Notes under the pieces: generated by a model
Databases searched by the model: none
What the model saw: the letters and a program-made list of their open reading frames with translations, nothing else
What the model was told of the DNA's origin: nothing
Shown here: piece by piece, positions 18,362 through 27,401 of the stretch
How positions within the stretch are numbered: the first letter of the stretch is position 1
How the letters are laid out: the number at the start of each line of letters is the position of its first letter
Program-made: the position numbers and the translations under genes
NCBI RefSeq assembly: GCF_025965855.1
Contig: NZ_JAOPWB010000237.1
Span: 1 to 58,917, forward strand
Direction of reading: 5' to 3'
Origin: Mycobacterium sp.
GTDB lineage: Bacteria > Actinomycetota > Actinomycetes > Mycobacteriales > Mycobacteriaceae
Length of the DNA: 58,917 nucleotides

Positions 18362-19306
18362 ATGCCGCGCACCGCGGACGACTCCTGGGACATCGCCACC
18401 AGCGTCGGGGCGACCGCGGTGATGGTCGCGCTGGCCCGTGCCGCCGAGACGGCCAGCGCCGAGCCGCTGATCTCCGACCAGTTCGCCGAGGCGCTGGTGT
18501 CTACTCCCGAACTCGAGGGGGTTCGGGAGCAGGTCGCCGCCTGGTGGACGCCGGAGCCGGAGGATGAGGCTGAGGGGGCTGAGGCGGCCGCGGATTTCAC
18601 CGTCGACTCCCGGCACATGATCAATTACCAGGCGGTGCGGACCCATTTCTTCGACGCCTACTTCGCCGATGCGGTGGCCGCCGGCGTCCGCCAAGTGGTG
18701 ATCCTCGCGGCCGGTCTGGACTCGCGTGCCTACCGGCTCGACTGGCCGGACGGCACCGTCGTCTACGAGATCGATCTGCCCAAGGTGCTTCAGTACAAGG
18801 CCGAGACGCTCGCCGCCCACGGGGCCGCCCCGGTCGTCGACCGGCGACCGGTGCCCGTGGACCTGCGCCACGATTGGCCCCAAGCGCTGCGCGACGCCGG
18901 GTTCGATGCGACCGGTCCGACGGCCTGGCTCGCCGAAGGGTTGTTGCCGTTTCTGCCGGCGGCCGCGCAGGAAGCCATGTTCGCCTCGATCGACGAGCTG
19001 AGCGGCTCGGGCAGCCGGGTGGCGGTCGAAATGTTCGGGGTCGACCAGGAGAAGCGGCGCGAGGCAGAGCAAAAGTGGCAAGAGCTGCGGGCGAAGCGCG
19101 CAGCGCGCGGCCAAGACACCTCGTTCAACCCCTTCGACCTCTGGTTTGACGACGAGGGCCGCCCCGATTGCGCCGACTGGTTCGGCGCCCACGGCTGGAC
19201 GACTCGCGCGGTGAGCGCGCGCGATGAGGGCCTGCGGCTGGGCCGCGCGCCGCAGTCGGAGGAGAGGCCGTTCACGAACAGCTTCGTGACGGCAACCAAA
19301 CCCTGA
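18362..19306 (+). CDS. SAM-dependent methyltransferase, third tandem copy
   Basis: A 314-residue member of the same family with [41 protein letters not shown] and [11 protein letters not shown]. It differs from its neighbours by an acidic insertion (EPEDEAEGAEAA) near residue 65 and a charged KKR/EQKWQELRAKRAARG segment near residue 240. It begins without a gap after the second copy. In M. tuberculosis I recall only two genes here (Rv0145, Rv0146), so this copy is either an added duplication or was lost there. Confidence 0.9.
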   Translation: MPRTADDSWDIATSVGATAVMVALARAAETASAEPLISDQFAEALVSTPELEGVREQVAAWWTPEPEDEAEGAEAAADFTVDSRHMINYQAVRTHFFDAYFADAVAAGVRQVVILAAGLDSRAYRLDWPDGTVVYEIDLPKVLQYKAETLAAHGAAPVVDRRPVPVDLRHDWPQALRDAGFDATGPTAWLAEGLLPFLPAAAQEAMFASIDELSGSGSRVAVEMFGVDQEKRREAEQKWQELRAKRAARGQDTSFNPFDLWFDDEGRPDCADWFGAHGWTTRAVSARDEGLRLGRAPQSEERPFTNSFVTATKP

Positions 19307-19445
19307 CCTGGCGGCCCGCCGGATCGCTCGGATTCGGTCGGGGCGGATCCTTCCTATTGCTGTCCCAACCCGATGGTTAGGATCGCGGTTATCACCGATG
19401 AGCGGTCACCCGCACTGCAGCGGGCGACTCTGCTCGGGAAGGACA

Positions 19446-20888
19446 ATGATGACCACCGAATCGGTTGCACCGAAGACATCGGAATCCACGAACGGAGCCC
19501 CCTCCAAGTCCGAGGCCGCACCGATCGACGTTCCCGCCACGGTCGCTCGGCTCCGGAAGACCTTCGCCTCCGGCCGTACCCGCGACATCGGGTGGCGCAG
19601 GCAGCAGTTGCTGCAACTGCAAAAGCTGATGGAGGAGAACGAGGAAGCCATCAGCGCCGCCCTCGCCGCGGATCTGGACCGCAACAAATTCGAATCCTTC
19701 ATCGCGGACATCGCGACGACCGCCGGTGAAGCGAAGTACGCGGCCAAGCGCGTGCGGAAGTGGGCGCGCCGCAGCTACCAAAGGCTGGAGATGCCGCAGC
19801 TACCCGGGCGGGGCTTTATCGAGTACGAGCCCTACGGCACCGTGCTGATCATCGGCGCCTGGAATTACCCGTTCTACCTGACGCTGGGCCCGGCGGTCGG
19901 GGCGATCGCCGCCGGGAACGCGGTCATCCTCAAGCCCTCGGAAATCGCGGCCGCGTCGTCGCGGTTGATGGCCGAGCTGGTGCCGCGCTATCTCGACAAC
20001 GACGCCATCGCGGTCGTGGAGGGAGACGGCGCGGTGAGCCAGGAACTCATTGCGCAGGGCCTGGACCGCCTGATGTTCACCGGCGGCACCGAGATCGGGC
20101 GCAAGGTCTACGAGGGCGCGGCGCCCCACCTGACCCCCTGCACGCTTGAGCTCGGCGGCAAGAGCCCGGTGATCGTCGCCGCAGACGCCGACGTGGACGT
20201 CGCGGCCAAGCGGATCGCGTGGATCAAGCTGCTCAACGGTGGGCAGACGTGTGTCGCGCCCGACTATGTGTTGGCTGACGCGAAGATCCGCGACGAACTC
20301 GTCGACAAGATCGGCGCGGCCATCACGAAGTTCCGGTCCAAGGAGTCGCAGGGTATACGCATCGTCAACCAGCGCCAATTCGACCGGATCAGCGGTTATC
20401 TTTCGGGCGGGGATGGCAGGGTCACCGTGGGCGGCGCCTGCGACGCTTCGACCCTGCGGATCCAGCCGACGGTCGTCGTCGATCCCGACCCGAACGGGCC
20501 GCTGATGCAGAACGAGATCTTCGGACCGATCCTGCCGGTGATCACCGTCCAATCCCTTGACGACGCAATACGTTTCGTCAACTCGCGGCCAAAGCCGCTG
20601 TCCGCGTACCTGTTCACCAAGGCGCGCGAGATCCGCGAGCGGGTGATCAAGGAGGTGCCCGCCGGCGGCATGCTGGTCAACCACCTGGCGTTCCAGGTGT
20701 CGACGGCCAAGCTGCCGTTCGGCGGCGTCGGCGCCTCGGGCATGGGCGCCTACCACGGCAAGTACGGCTTCGAAGAGTTCAGCCACCGCAAGTCGGTGTT
20801 GACCAAGCCAACCCGGCCCGACCTTTCCAGCTTCATCTACCCGCCGTACACGGAGCGGGCCTTCAAGATGGCTCGCAGGATGTTCTGA
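19446..20888 (+). CDS. Aldehyde dehydrogenase, class 3-like (Rv0147-like)
   Basis: A 480-residue NAD(P)-dependent aldehyde dehydrogenase. Active-site residues from the chosen start are Asn140 (GAWNYPFY), Glu235 (LELGGKSP) and Cys269 (NGGQTCVAPDY). It resembles fatty-aldehyde dehydrogenases (ALDH3 group) and ends in a hydrophobic-basic tail (YPPYTERAFKMARRMF) that might contact membrane. Two ATGs (19446, 19449) follow a GGGAAGG site; an in-frame upstream frame from 19398 lacks family sequence. A possible -10 (TAGGAT, 19378-19383) lies upstream. It starts the Rv0147-Rv0148-Rv0149-like group, which together could oxidise lipid aldehydes and alcohols. Confidence 0.92.
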   Translation: MMTTESVAPKTSESTNGAPSKSEAAPIDVPATVARLRKTFASGRTRDIGWRRQQLLQLQKLMEENEEAISAALAADLDRNKFESFIADIATTAGEAKYAAKRVRKWARRSYQRLEMPQLPGRGFIEYEPYGTVLIIGAWNYPFYLTLGPAVGAIAAGNAVILKPSEIAAASSRLMAELVPRYLDNDAIAVVEGDGAVSQELIAQGLDRLMFTGGTEIGRKVYEGAAPHLTPCTLELGGKSPVIVAADADVDVAAKRIAWIKLLNGGQTCVAPDYVLADAKIRDELVDKIGAAITKFRSKESQGIRIVNQRQFDRISGYLSGGDGRVTVGGACDASTLRIQPTVVVDPDPNGPLMQNEIFGPILPVITVQSLDDAIRFVNSRPKPLSAYLFTKAREIRERVIKEVPAGGMLVNHLAFQVSTAKLPFGGVGASGMGAYHGKYGFEEFSHRKSVLTKPTRPDLSSFIYPPYTERAFKMARRMF

Positions 20889-20947
20889 CGGCGTCGCTTC
20901 GCCAAATCACTTGCTAGGTCGGATTTTTCACAGCAGAGAGGAACCTT

Positions 20948-21808
20948 ATGCCCGGAGTGCAGGATCGCGTCATCGTCGTCACCGGCGCCGGTGGGGGACT
21001 GGGGCGTGAATACGCTCTGACCCTCGCCCGGGAGGGCGCCAGCGTCATCGTGAACGACCTTGGCGGTGCGCGTGACGGCACCGGTGCCGGCCACAACATG
21101 GCCGATGAGGTGGTCAAGGAGATCAAGGACGCGGGTGGCCGGGCAGCGGCCAACTACGACAGCGTCGCCGAGCCCGAGGGCGCCGAGAACATCATCAAGA
21201 CCGCGCTCGACGAATTCGGCGCCGTGCACGGCGTGGTGAGCAATGCCGGGATCCTGCGCGACGGCACCTTTCACAAGATGACGTCGGAGAACTGGGACGC
21301 CGTGCTCAAGGTGCACCTGTACGGCGGATACAACGTCATTCGCGCTGCCTGGCCCCATTTTCGCGAGCAGAGCTACGGCCGCGTCGTCGTCGCCACCTCC
21401 ACCAGCGGGCTGTTCGGCAATTTCGGCCAGACAAACTACGGGGCGGCCAAGCTCGGCTTGGTCGGCCTGATCAACTCGCTGGCGCTGGAGGGCGCCAAGT
21501 ACAACATCAACGCCAACGCGCTCGCCCCGATCGCGGCCACCAGGATGACCCAGGACATCCTGCCGCCCGAGGTGTTCGAGAAGCTCACGCCGGATTTCGT
21601 CGCGCCGGTGATCGCCTACCTGTGCACCGAGGAATGTGCCGACAGCGGATCGGTTTTCGTGGTCGGTGGCGGCAAGGTGCAGCGGGTCGCGCTTTTCCAG
21701 AATGACGGCGTCGACTTCGACCAGCCGCCGTCGGTGCAGGATGTCGCCGCGCACTGGACCGAGATCACGGACCTCTCCGCGGCGCAAAAGGCCGGATTCA
21801 AGCTGTAG
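20948..21808 (+). CDS. Short-chain dehydrogenase, MFE-2/HSD17B4-like (Rv0148-like)
   Basis: A 286-residue SDR, the length I recall for Rv0148. The cofactor motif is TGAGGGLG near residue 12, NAG sits in VSNAGILRDG, the catalytic Ser is in ATSTSGLFG, and YGAAK gives Tyr and Lys. The C-terminal extension after the SDR core (VFVVGGGKVQRVALFQND) is the one seen in the dehydrogenase half of peroxisomal multifunctional enzyme 2, so it is probably a (3R)-hydroxyacyl-CoA dehydrogenase. GAGAGGAACC precedes the ATG. The quinone reductase gene starts four bases after its stop. Confidence 0.92.
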   Translation: MPGVQDRVIVVTGAGGGLGREYALTLAREGASVIVNDLGGARDGTGAGHNMADEVVKEIKDAGGRAAANYDSVAEPEGAENIIKTALDEFGAVHGVVSNAGILRDGTFHKMTSENWDAVLKVHLYGGYNVIRAAWPHFREQSYGRVVVATSTSGLFGNFGQTNYGAAKLGLVGLINSLALEGAKYNINANALAPIAATRMTQDILPPEVFEKLTPDFVAPVIAYLCTEECADSGSVFVVGGGKVQRVALFQNDGVDFDQPPSVQDVAAHWTEITDLSAAQKAGFKL

Positions 21809-21812
21809 GGTC

Positions 21813-22781
21813 ATGAAAGCCTGTGTGGTACAAGAGCTGTCCGGCCCGGAGGGCATGGTCTTCACCGATGTCGATGACGTCAGCGCCGACGGCAACCACG
21901 TCGTCATCGACGTCCGCGCCGCCGGGGTGTGCTTTCCGGACTTGCTGCTGACCAAGGGCGAGTACCAGCTGAAGCTGCCCCCGCCGTTCGTTCCCGGCAT
22001 GGAAGCCGCCGGAGTGGTGCGTTCGGCGCCGGAAGGTTCGGGCTTCCAGGTGGGGGAGCGGGTCTCGGCGTTCGGGATCCTGGGCTCCTACGCCGAGCAG
22101 GTGGCCGTTCCGGTGCCCAACGTGATGCGCAGCCCCGCGGAACTCGATGACGCCGAAGCGGTTTCGCTGCTGGTGAACTACAACACCATGTACTTCGCGC
22201 TGTCCCGCCGCGCCGCGATGCGGCCGGGCGACACGGTCCTGGTGCTGGGTTCCGCCGGCGGAGTGGGCACGGCGGCCATCCAGGTCGCACGGGCGATGGG
22301 CGCGAAAAAGGTGCTGGCCGTTGTGCACCGCGAGGCCGCGGCCGACTATGTCGCGTCCTTGGGCGCCGACCTGGTAATACCCCTGGCCGACGGCTGGGCC
22401 GACCGGGTGCGCGACTACACCCATGGCCGCGGGGTCGACATCGTCGTCGACCCCATCGGCGGCCCGGCGTTCGACGACGCGGTTCGCGTGCTGGCGATCG
22501 ACGGCAAGCTGCTGGTGATCGGCTTCGCCGCCGGCGGCATTCCCACCGTGAAAGTCAACCGACTGCTGCTGCGCAACGTCAGCGTGGTGGGCGTGGCGTG
22601 GGGCGAGTACCTCAACAAGGTTCCCGGGTCGGCCGCCCTGTTCGCTTGGGGGCTAAGCCAGTTGGTTTTCTTGGGGCTGAAACCGCCTCCGCCACAGCGT
22701 TATCCGTTGTCGGAGGGACAGGCCGCGCTGCAGAGCCTGGCCGACGGCGGTGTGCTCGGCAAGGTGGTACTGGAGCCCTAG
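21813..22781 (+). CDS. Zinc-less quinone oxidoreductase, MDR family (Rv0149-like)
   Basis: A 322-residue medium-chain dehydrogenase/reductase of the NADPH:quinone oxidoreductase type. It has an N-terminal GroES-like domain (VCFPDLLLTKGEYQ) and a Rossmann domain with GSAGGVGTAAIQVA around residue 150. The zinc-binding cysteine cluster of alcohol dehydrogenases is absent. It would reduce quinones or alpha,beta-unsaturated carbonyls; members also act as enoyl reductases. It sits four bases behind the SDR, which fits one operon with Rv0147- and Rv0148-like genes. It is convergent with the PE1 gene (22 bp between stops). Confidence 0.92.
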   Translation: MKACVVQELSGPEGMVFTDVDDVSADGNHVVIDVRAAGVCFPDLLLTKGEYQLKLPPPFVPGMEAAGVVRSAPEGSGFQVGERVSAFGILGSYAEQVAVPVPNVMRSPAELDDAEAVSLLVNYNTMYFALSRRAAMRPGDTVLVLGSAGGVGTAAIQVARAMGAKKVLAVVHREAAADYVASLGADLVIPLADGWADRVRDYTHGRGVDIVVDPIGGPAFDDAVRVLAIDGKLLVIGFAAGGIPTVKVNRLLLRNVSVVGVAWGEYLNKVPGSAALFAWGLSQLVFLGLKPPPPQRYPLSEGQAALQSLADGGVLGKVVLEP

Positions 22782-22803
22782 CCCTCAACCGAGCACACGT
22801 CGA

Positions 22804-24525
22804 TCACTGGGGACCCGGGTTCGGTACCCCAGTGAAGATCGTCTGGCCCGCGTTCACGAAGTTGATGAGTTCGAAACCGCTCGCGAGCGTGACCAATCCG
22901 ACATCGGCGGCGATCGGACGGCCGAACGCATTCATCAGCCCCCCAACCGGATCGCCGTTGATCGATTGCGTGATGCCGTCGAGGAACAGGTTGAGGTCGT
23001 ACGACGGGAGGGTGACCGCGATGGCGGTCGCTATGTCCGCGGTCGGGAGCAGCGTCGCGTAAGCGGTCGAGAAGTCGCCCGTCAGCGTGCCGACGATGTT
23101 GGTGTTCGCGGACTCGATGCCCTGGATGACACCGGTGAGCGTTGTCGGGATCGACGCCGAGGGCGGCAGGGTCAGTGCGGCAACGCCCGATGATGCGGCT
23201 CCGGGAAGGGAGCTCGCCAGGTTCGACAGGTCGTTGGCGAAGGCACCGACTCCCTGTGAGGTGGCGCCGGGCAAGAGGGCCCCCAGTTCCGTCGTCGCGC
23301 TCAGCGGCGGCAGGAATCCGAAGGGTGTCTGCACATTGGACGGGCTGGTCGAGAAGCCGTAGTTCGGGTCGCCGTAGCCCCAGTTCACGAGGAGTTTCAA
23401 GTCCGGCTGAATCAGGTCCGCGAGCGGGTTGCCGATAAGCGGTAGTGCCCGCAGCGGCGTCAGCAGCGGCAGGTTCTCCGTGGGAATCATGTAGTAGTCG
23501 GTCAGGCCGTTCGTGGGATCGAGGGTGTGCGACCCGGGCAATAGAAAGGCCGAAGCAAGCTGAGTGGGCGTCAGGTGTGGGTAGGTGCCGTGCACGAACA
23601 CGATGCCTGCCAACGCGTTGAGGTCGGAGAAGATGTCGATCGGATAGCGCGGGAAGTCGGCGAAGCCGTCGTATTCGAGCGACCAAATGGTGGTCTGGAA
23701 GTCATTGCTCGGCGTGGAGGTGCCGAAGGTAATACCCAGGCTCGGGAAGCTCAGGCCCGGGAAACGCGAAAGCAGGCCGCCGTTGGGATTGGCCGGGTCA
23801 CCGAGCAGAGTGAAATTTAGCTGCGTACTGGTGTAGCCATGGGCGAGAAGTTGTGGCATCGCTAGTGAAGAGATGATCGAGCTTTGCGAGTAGCCCAAGA
23901 TCGCAACGGGATCACCCGTGTAGGTGGCGGGGTTCGGGATTACCTGGGCGATCGCGTTATTCAGCGAAGTGACGCCGCGGGCCAGGGAAATATCCAGTGT
24001 CAGGTCTTTGACGCCAGTGAAAGGATAGAGCCCCTCGGCGGTGGTGACGGGTGTCAACGCACTGATGGGGATGCCGGTGAATTGGCTCAGATAGCGATTG
24101 AAAACGTTCGCCATATAGCTCGGCGGCGGGTTCGCGGTGCCGCTGCCGGTCATGATCAGGATCGCACTGACGGGCGGGTCGGCCGCGGTCTGCACCGCTC
24201 CGAATACCGGGGCGGCCGCACCGGTCAACCCAAGCGTTCCCGCGATCTCGGCTTCGGCTTGCGCGTAAGCGTTTCCGGCGCCGGCCAGCGCCGCGGCGAA
24301 CTGCCCGTGGAACGCGGTCGCCTGCTGCAGCAGCGCCTGGTATTCCTGACCGAACGAGCCGAAGAATTGTGCGGTGACGGCCGACACTTCGTCTTCGGCC
24401 GCTGCCGCGAGATTGGTCGTGGAGCCGGCGGCGGCCGCCCGGGCGTCGTTGATCGCCGAACCAATCGAAGAAGCATCCGCGGCGGCCGTCGTCAAGATCT
24501 GGGGCTGTGTGATCAAGCTCGTCAT
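22804..24525 (-). CDS. PE1: PE protein with PE-PPE hydrolase domain (PE1, Rv0151c-like)
   Basis: A 573-residue PE protein. Residues about 1-95 are the PE domain, ending in YAQAEAEIAG, whose YxxxE matches the ESX secretion signal YxxxD/E. After a linker, residues about 150-380 are the PE-PPE domain, an alpha/beta serine hydrolase with the nucleophile elbow GYSQS. The C-terminus is alanine- and proline-rich. Related proteins show esterase activity on lipid esters and are exported to the cell envelope through type VII secretion. GGAAGGGAAGAG precedes the ATG at 24523-24525. Close in length to PE1 (588, from memory). Confidence 0.92.
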   Translation of the reverse strand: MTSLITQPQILTTAAADASSIGSAINDARAAAAGSTTNLAAAAEDEVSAVTAQFFGSFGQEYQALLQQATAFHGQFAAALAGAGNAYAQAEAEIAGTLGLTGAAAPVFGAVQTAADPPVSAILIMTGSGTANPPPSYMANVFNRYLSQFTGIPISALTPVTTAEGLYPFTGVKDLTLDISLARGVTSLNNAIAQVIPNPATYTGDPVAILGYSQSSIISSLAMPQLLAHGYTSTQLNFTLLGDPANPNGGLLSRFPGLSFPSLGITFGTSTPSNDFQTTIWSLEYDGFADFPRYPIDIFSDLNALAGIVFVHGTYPHLTPTQLASAFLLPGSHTLDPTNGLTDYYMIPTENLPLLTPLRALPLIGNPLADLIQPDLKLLVNWGYGDPNYGFSTSPSNVQTPFGFLPPLSATTELGALLPGATSQGVGAFANDLSNLASSLPGAASSGVAALTLPPSASIPTTLTGVIQGIESANTNIVGTLTGDFSTAYATLLPTADIATAIAVTLPSYDLNLFLDGITQSINGDPVGGLMNAFGRPIAADVGLVTLASGFELINFVNAGQTIFTGVPNPGPQ

Positions 24526-24713
24526 CGGCTCTTCCCTTCCGGACACCAGGGCACTCGTATTGGTCCCGACCACGCTGCCAACCCGATGACCAGGAGCATC
24601 GCTGGAACCGGCAGGAGCCAGCTTAGAGCGATCGCGCGTTCTTGTTGGCGTTTTGCGCCGTTGGTTTTGGTTGCCCCGGATTTGGGCGTGGAGCGGGAAA
24701 ATCCGCCCGGCAA
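24522..24713 (-). CDS. Possible small membrane protein, coupled to PE1
   Basis: A 63-codon frame starts at TTG (24711-24713) and ends at a TGA that overlaps the PE1 ATG (ATGA, 24522-24525). After a basic, glutamine-rich N-terminus it has a 20-residue hydrophobic stretch (LSWLLPVPAMLLVIGLAAW) followed by a short tail, as a single-pass membrane peptide would. The stop-start overlap is typical of co-translation. No homologue is recognised and the TTG start has no strong ribosome site, so this may be chance in a 5' leader. Confidence 0.3.
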   Translation of the reverse strand: MPGGFSRSTPKSGATKTNGAKRQQERAIALSWLLPVPAMLLVIGLAAWSGPIRVPWCPEGKSR

Positions 24714-24732
24714 CGGCTTTGGGACGGGCGCG

Positions 24733-26397
24733 TCAGGGGATGAGGCTCTGGATGTCCTTGACGTTTGACGTGACCGCTGACAGCAGGGTCAGGGCCTCCA
24801 CCCCGCCCGCTACCGTGCCCAATCCCATGTCAGCCGCAATCGGATATCCGATCGCGTTGATGAGGTTGCCCTGCGCGAGCTGGCTCAGGAAAAGCTCGGA
24901 GTCGTAGAAGGGCAGCTCGGTGGCGAGGGAGTAGCCGATGTCGGCGGTCGGAAGCACGACGGCGTAGTCGGTCGAGACGATCCGATTGACAGCGTCGAAG
25001 ACCTGTTGCGGCGACGGGAGGCTCGCCGGTGTCGTCGTCGGCCCCGGCGCGGTCGGCAAGGAGAACTGCGGCACGACCGCGGTGGGCTGCGAGGCGATCT
25101 GCTGCATGTCAAGCGAGAAGTCGTGGATTCCCTGCCCGGTGCCGGCGGCCAGCGCGTTAAAGACGGTGCCCGGGTTGGCATCCGGGAACAAACCGAACGG
25201 CGTCGGCACGTCCGCGTAGCTCGTCGAGTACCCGAGGGAGGGGTCCGGACCGTAGCCCAGATTAACCAATACCTTCAAGTCCGGCTGGATCAAGTCGACC
25301 AGAGGCTTCCCGATGACCGGTATGGCGTCCAGAGGTTTCAGTAGCGGCAGGTCCGCCGTGTGAATCATGTAGTAGGTGGTGTTGCCGGCGTAACCCGGCG
25401 ACGTCGGCAATTGAATGGCGGAATTGACCTGGGTCGTCGTGAGATCCAGATAGGTGGGATGCACGAAGACGATGCCCGCGACCGCGTTGAGGTCGGCGAG
25501 GAGATTGATCGGATACCGAGGGAAGTCGGCGAATCCGTCGTATTCCAGCGTGTAGTTTGCCACGTGGTAGGGCGTGTTGGCGTTCATCCCGGGGTAGAAA
25601 TCCAGCCCGAGGGCGGGCAGGGAGAGGTTCGGGAACCGCGAAAGCAGGCCGCCGTTGGGGTTCACTTCGTTGCCGGCCAGCACGAAGTTGAGCTGGTTCA
25701 CGTTGGGAGGGTTCGCGCCAAAGAGGGACGTACCGTTGGCGAGGTTCTGCATTTCCAGCGAGGAGATGATGGCGCTCTGGGAAATGCCGAAAACGGTTAC
25801 CGTTTGCCCCTGGCCATGGATCGTGCTGTACAGCGTGTTGTCGAGGATGGTCACGCCCTCTTGCACCGACGTGTTGAGCGGCAGGCTCTTGACACCGGTC
25901 AGTGGGTATAGCTGCTCGGGCGTGAAAAGCGCCACCAGGCTGCCCACCGAACGGACATAAAGGTTGTTGGCCCGGGAGACGAATGACGGTGAAGGAATGG
26001 GAGTCCCGGTGCCGCCGATGAAATACGACACCTGATTTGCCGTGAACGGGGGAATCGTCGCCGCGGGCAGCGCCGGGTTTGGCGCACCGGGCCCCGCCAG
26101 TCCGAGGCTCGTGGCGATGGCGGCCTCGGTTTCCGCATAGGCGATTCCGGCGGACGCCAGCGTCTGCCGGAACTGGTGGTGAAATGCCTCGAACCGCGCG
26201 ACGACGGACTGATAGTCCTTGCCGACTGCGCCGAATAGGTCCGCGACGGCCACCGACACCTCATCGCCGGCCGCCGCCGCGATACCCGAGGTCGGAGCCG
26301 CTGCGGCGGCATTGGCGGCACTGAATGCCGAACCAATCCCTTCGATCTCCGCCGCGACCGACGCCAGCATCTGCGGCTCAGCGATGACATACGACAT
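24733..26397 (-). CDS. PE2: PE protein with PE-PPE hydrolase domain (PE2, Rv0152c-like)
   Basis: A 554-residue paralogue of PE1. The PE domain occupies residues about 1-95, with the YxxxE export motif in YAETEAAIA. The PE-PPE hydrolase domain follows, with nucleophile elbow GISQS in VFGISQSAIISSL and a YTLEYDGFADFPRYP segment shared with PE1. The C-terminal region repeats the pattern LPTADIGYSLATELPFY. The ATG at 26395-26397 gives the standard PE start (MSYVIAEPQML). It lies 207 bp upstream of PE1. Probably secreted by an ESX system and surface-localised; the substrate is unknown. Confidence 0.92.
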   Translation of the reverse strand: MSYVIAEPQMLASVAAEIEGIGSAFSAANAAAAAPTSGIAAAAGDEVSVAVADLFGAVGKDYQSVVARFEAFHHQFRQTLASAGIAYAETEAAIATSLGLAGPGAPNPALPAATIPPFTANQVSYFIGGTGTPIPSPSFVSRANNLYVRSVGSLVALFTPEQLYPLTGVKSLPLNTSVQEGVTILDNTLYSTIHGQGQTVTVFGISQSAIISSLEMQNLANGTSLFGANPPNVNQLNFVLAGNEVNPNGGLLSRFPNLSLPALGLDFYPGMNANTPYHVANYTLEYDGFADFPRYPINLLADLNAVAGIVFVHPTYLDLTTTQVNSAIQLPTSPGYAGNTTYYMIHTADLPLLKPLDAIPVIGKPLVDLIQPDLKVLVNLGYGPDPSLGYSTSYADVPTPFGLFPDANPGTVFNALAAGTGQGIHDFSLDMQQIASQPTAVVPQFSLPTAPGPTTTPASLPSPQQVFDAVNRIVSTDYAVVLPTADIGYSLATELPFYDSELFLSQLAQGNLINAIGYPIAADMGLGTVAGGVEALTLLSAVTSNVKDIQSLIP

Positions 26398-26558
26398 CGG
26401 CCCCACCCTTTCCCGACCAAAAGACCTGGACCCCGTCAGCGTAAGGTGATCTGGCAATCCTGTCCGGCGTTTGCGTCAAGCCCTTTTGCCCAACTTCGGC
26501 ACCCTTGAGCACGAAGGGATTTCGCGCGCCTGTTCCGCTTACGCCGACGGCGGTCGGC

Positions 26559-27401
26559 TCAGCCGAGCAGCGCGCCGCGAAGGCGGTCGACGTCGGCCTC
26601 GGTAATACCCGCGTCGCTCAAATAGGAGCGCAGCGAACCGAATTCAGCGTCGATCGTTCGACGGGCGGCGGCCAGGTATTCCGGACGCACACCGAGGACG
26701 CCGTCGGACAGCCGGGCCTCGGTGAAGGTCACCACCTCCGGGGTCAGCTCGGTGTCGCCGCGCTGCTGGATCATCTCGTAGATATGCGTCCGGAGCTCGG
26801 GTACGGCGTCGTTGCTGCGCAAGAAGTCGGCGACGATGCTGTCGCGATCGACGCCGACGGCCTCCAGCACCGTTGCGACGACGAAGCCGGTGCGGTCCTT
26901 GCCCGCGAAGCAGTGCGTGAGGACCGGGCGCCCGGCGGCAAGCAGCGTGACGACGCGGCGCAGCGCGCGCTGCGCCCCGTTGCGCGTCGGGAATTGCCGG
27001 TACTCGTCGGTCATGAAGCGGACGGCGGTTTCGTTCACCGACTCTTCGGAACCGTCGGATTCACCTCGCAGCAGCCGCTGAAACGCCTCTTCGTGCGGCG
27101 CCGCAACGCCGGTTTCGGCATCGTCGTCGGCTTGCTGGTCGGACAAGTCGGGAAACGGCAGCAGGTGGATCTCGACCCCGTCGGGCACCAGCCCCGGGCC
27201 GCGACGGGCAACCTCCCGAACCGCGCGCAGGTCGGCGACGTCGGCGATGCCCAGCCGGAGCAGCGTCGTCCGCCCGTCGTCGTCGAGCCGGCTCAGCTCG
27301 CTGGACCGGAACAGCCGGCCGGGACGCAAGGCGGTCGCGCCGTCGGCGACGTCACGGAAATTCCACGCGCCCGGCAGGTCCCGGACGGCCGCCTCAGCCA
27401 T
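26559..27401 (-). CDS. ptpB: Protein tyrosine/lipid phosphatase PtpB
   Basis: A 280-residue phosphatase with the P-loop HCFAGKDRTG, giving nucleophile Cys164 and Arg170. This loop, with Lys and Asp, is the triple-specificity PtpB signature rather than a classical PTP. The N-terminal GAWNFRDVADG is the family start. In M. tuberculosis PtpB (Rv0153c, 276 residues) is exported and dephosphorylates phosphoinositides and phosphotyrosine in macrophages. No cleavable signal peptide is visible. The start codon lies inside the last 8 bp of fadE2, so the two genes are coupled. Confidence 0.95.
   Translation of the reverse strand: MAEAAVRDLPGAWNFRDVADGATALRPGRLFRSSELSRLDDDGRTTLLRLGIADVADLRAVREVARRGPGLVPDGVEIHLLPFPDLSDQQADDDAETGVAAPHEEAFQRLLRGESDGSEESVNETAVRFMTDEYRQFPTRNGAQRALRRVVTLLAAGRPVLTHCFAGKDRTGFVVATVLEAVGVDRDSIVADFLRSNDAVPELRTHIYEMIQQRGDTELTPEVVTFTEARLSDGVLGVRPEYLAAARRTIDAEFGSLRSYLSDAGITEADVDRLRGALLG

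Noticed and set aside
18596..18610. Frameshift at the acidic insertion of the third methyltransferase
   Set aside because: The frame stays open and both flanks keep family motifs, so it is a natural insertion.
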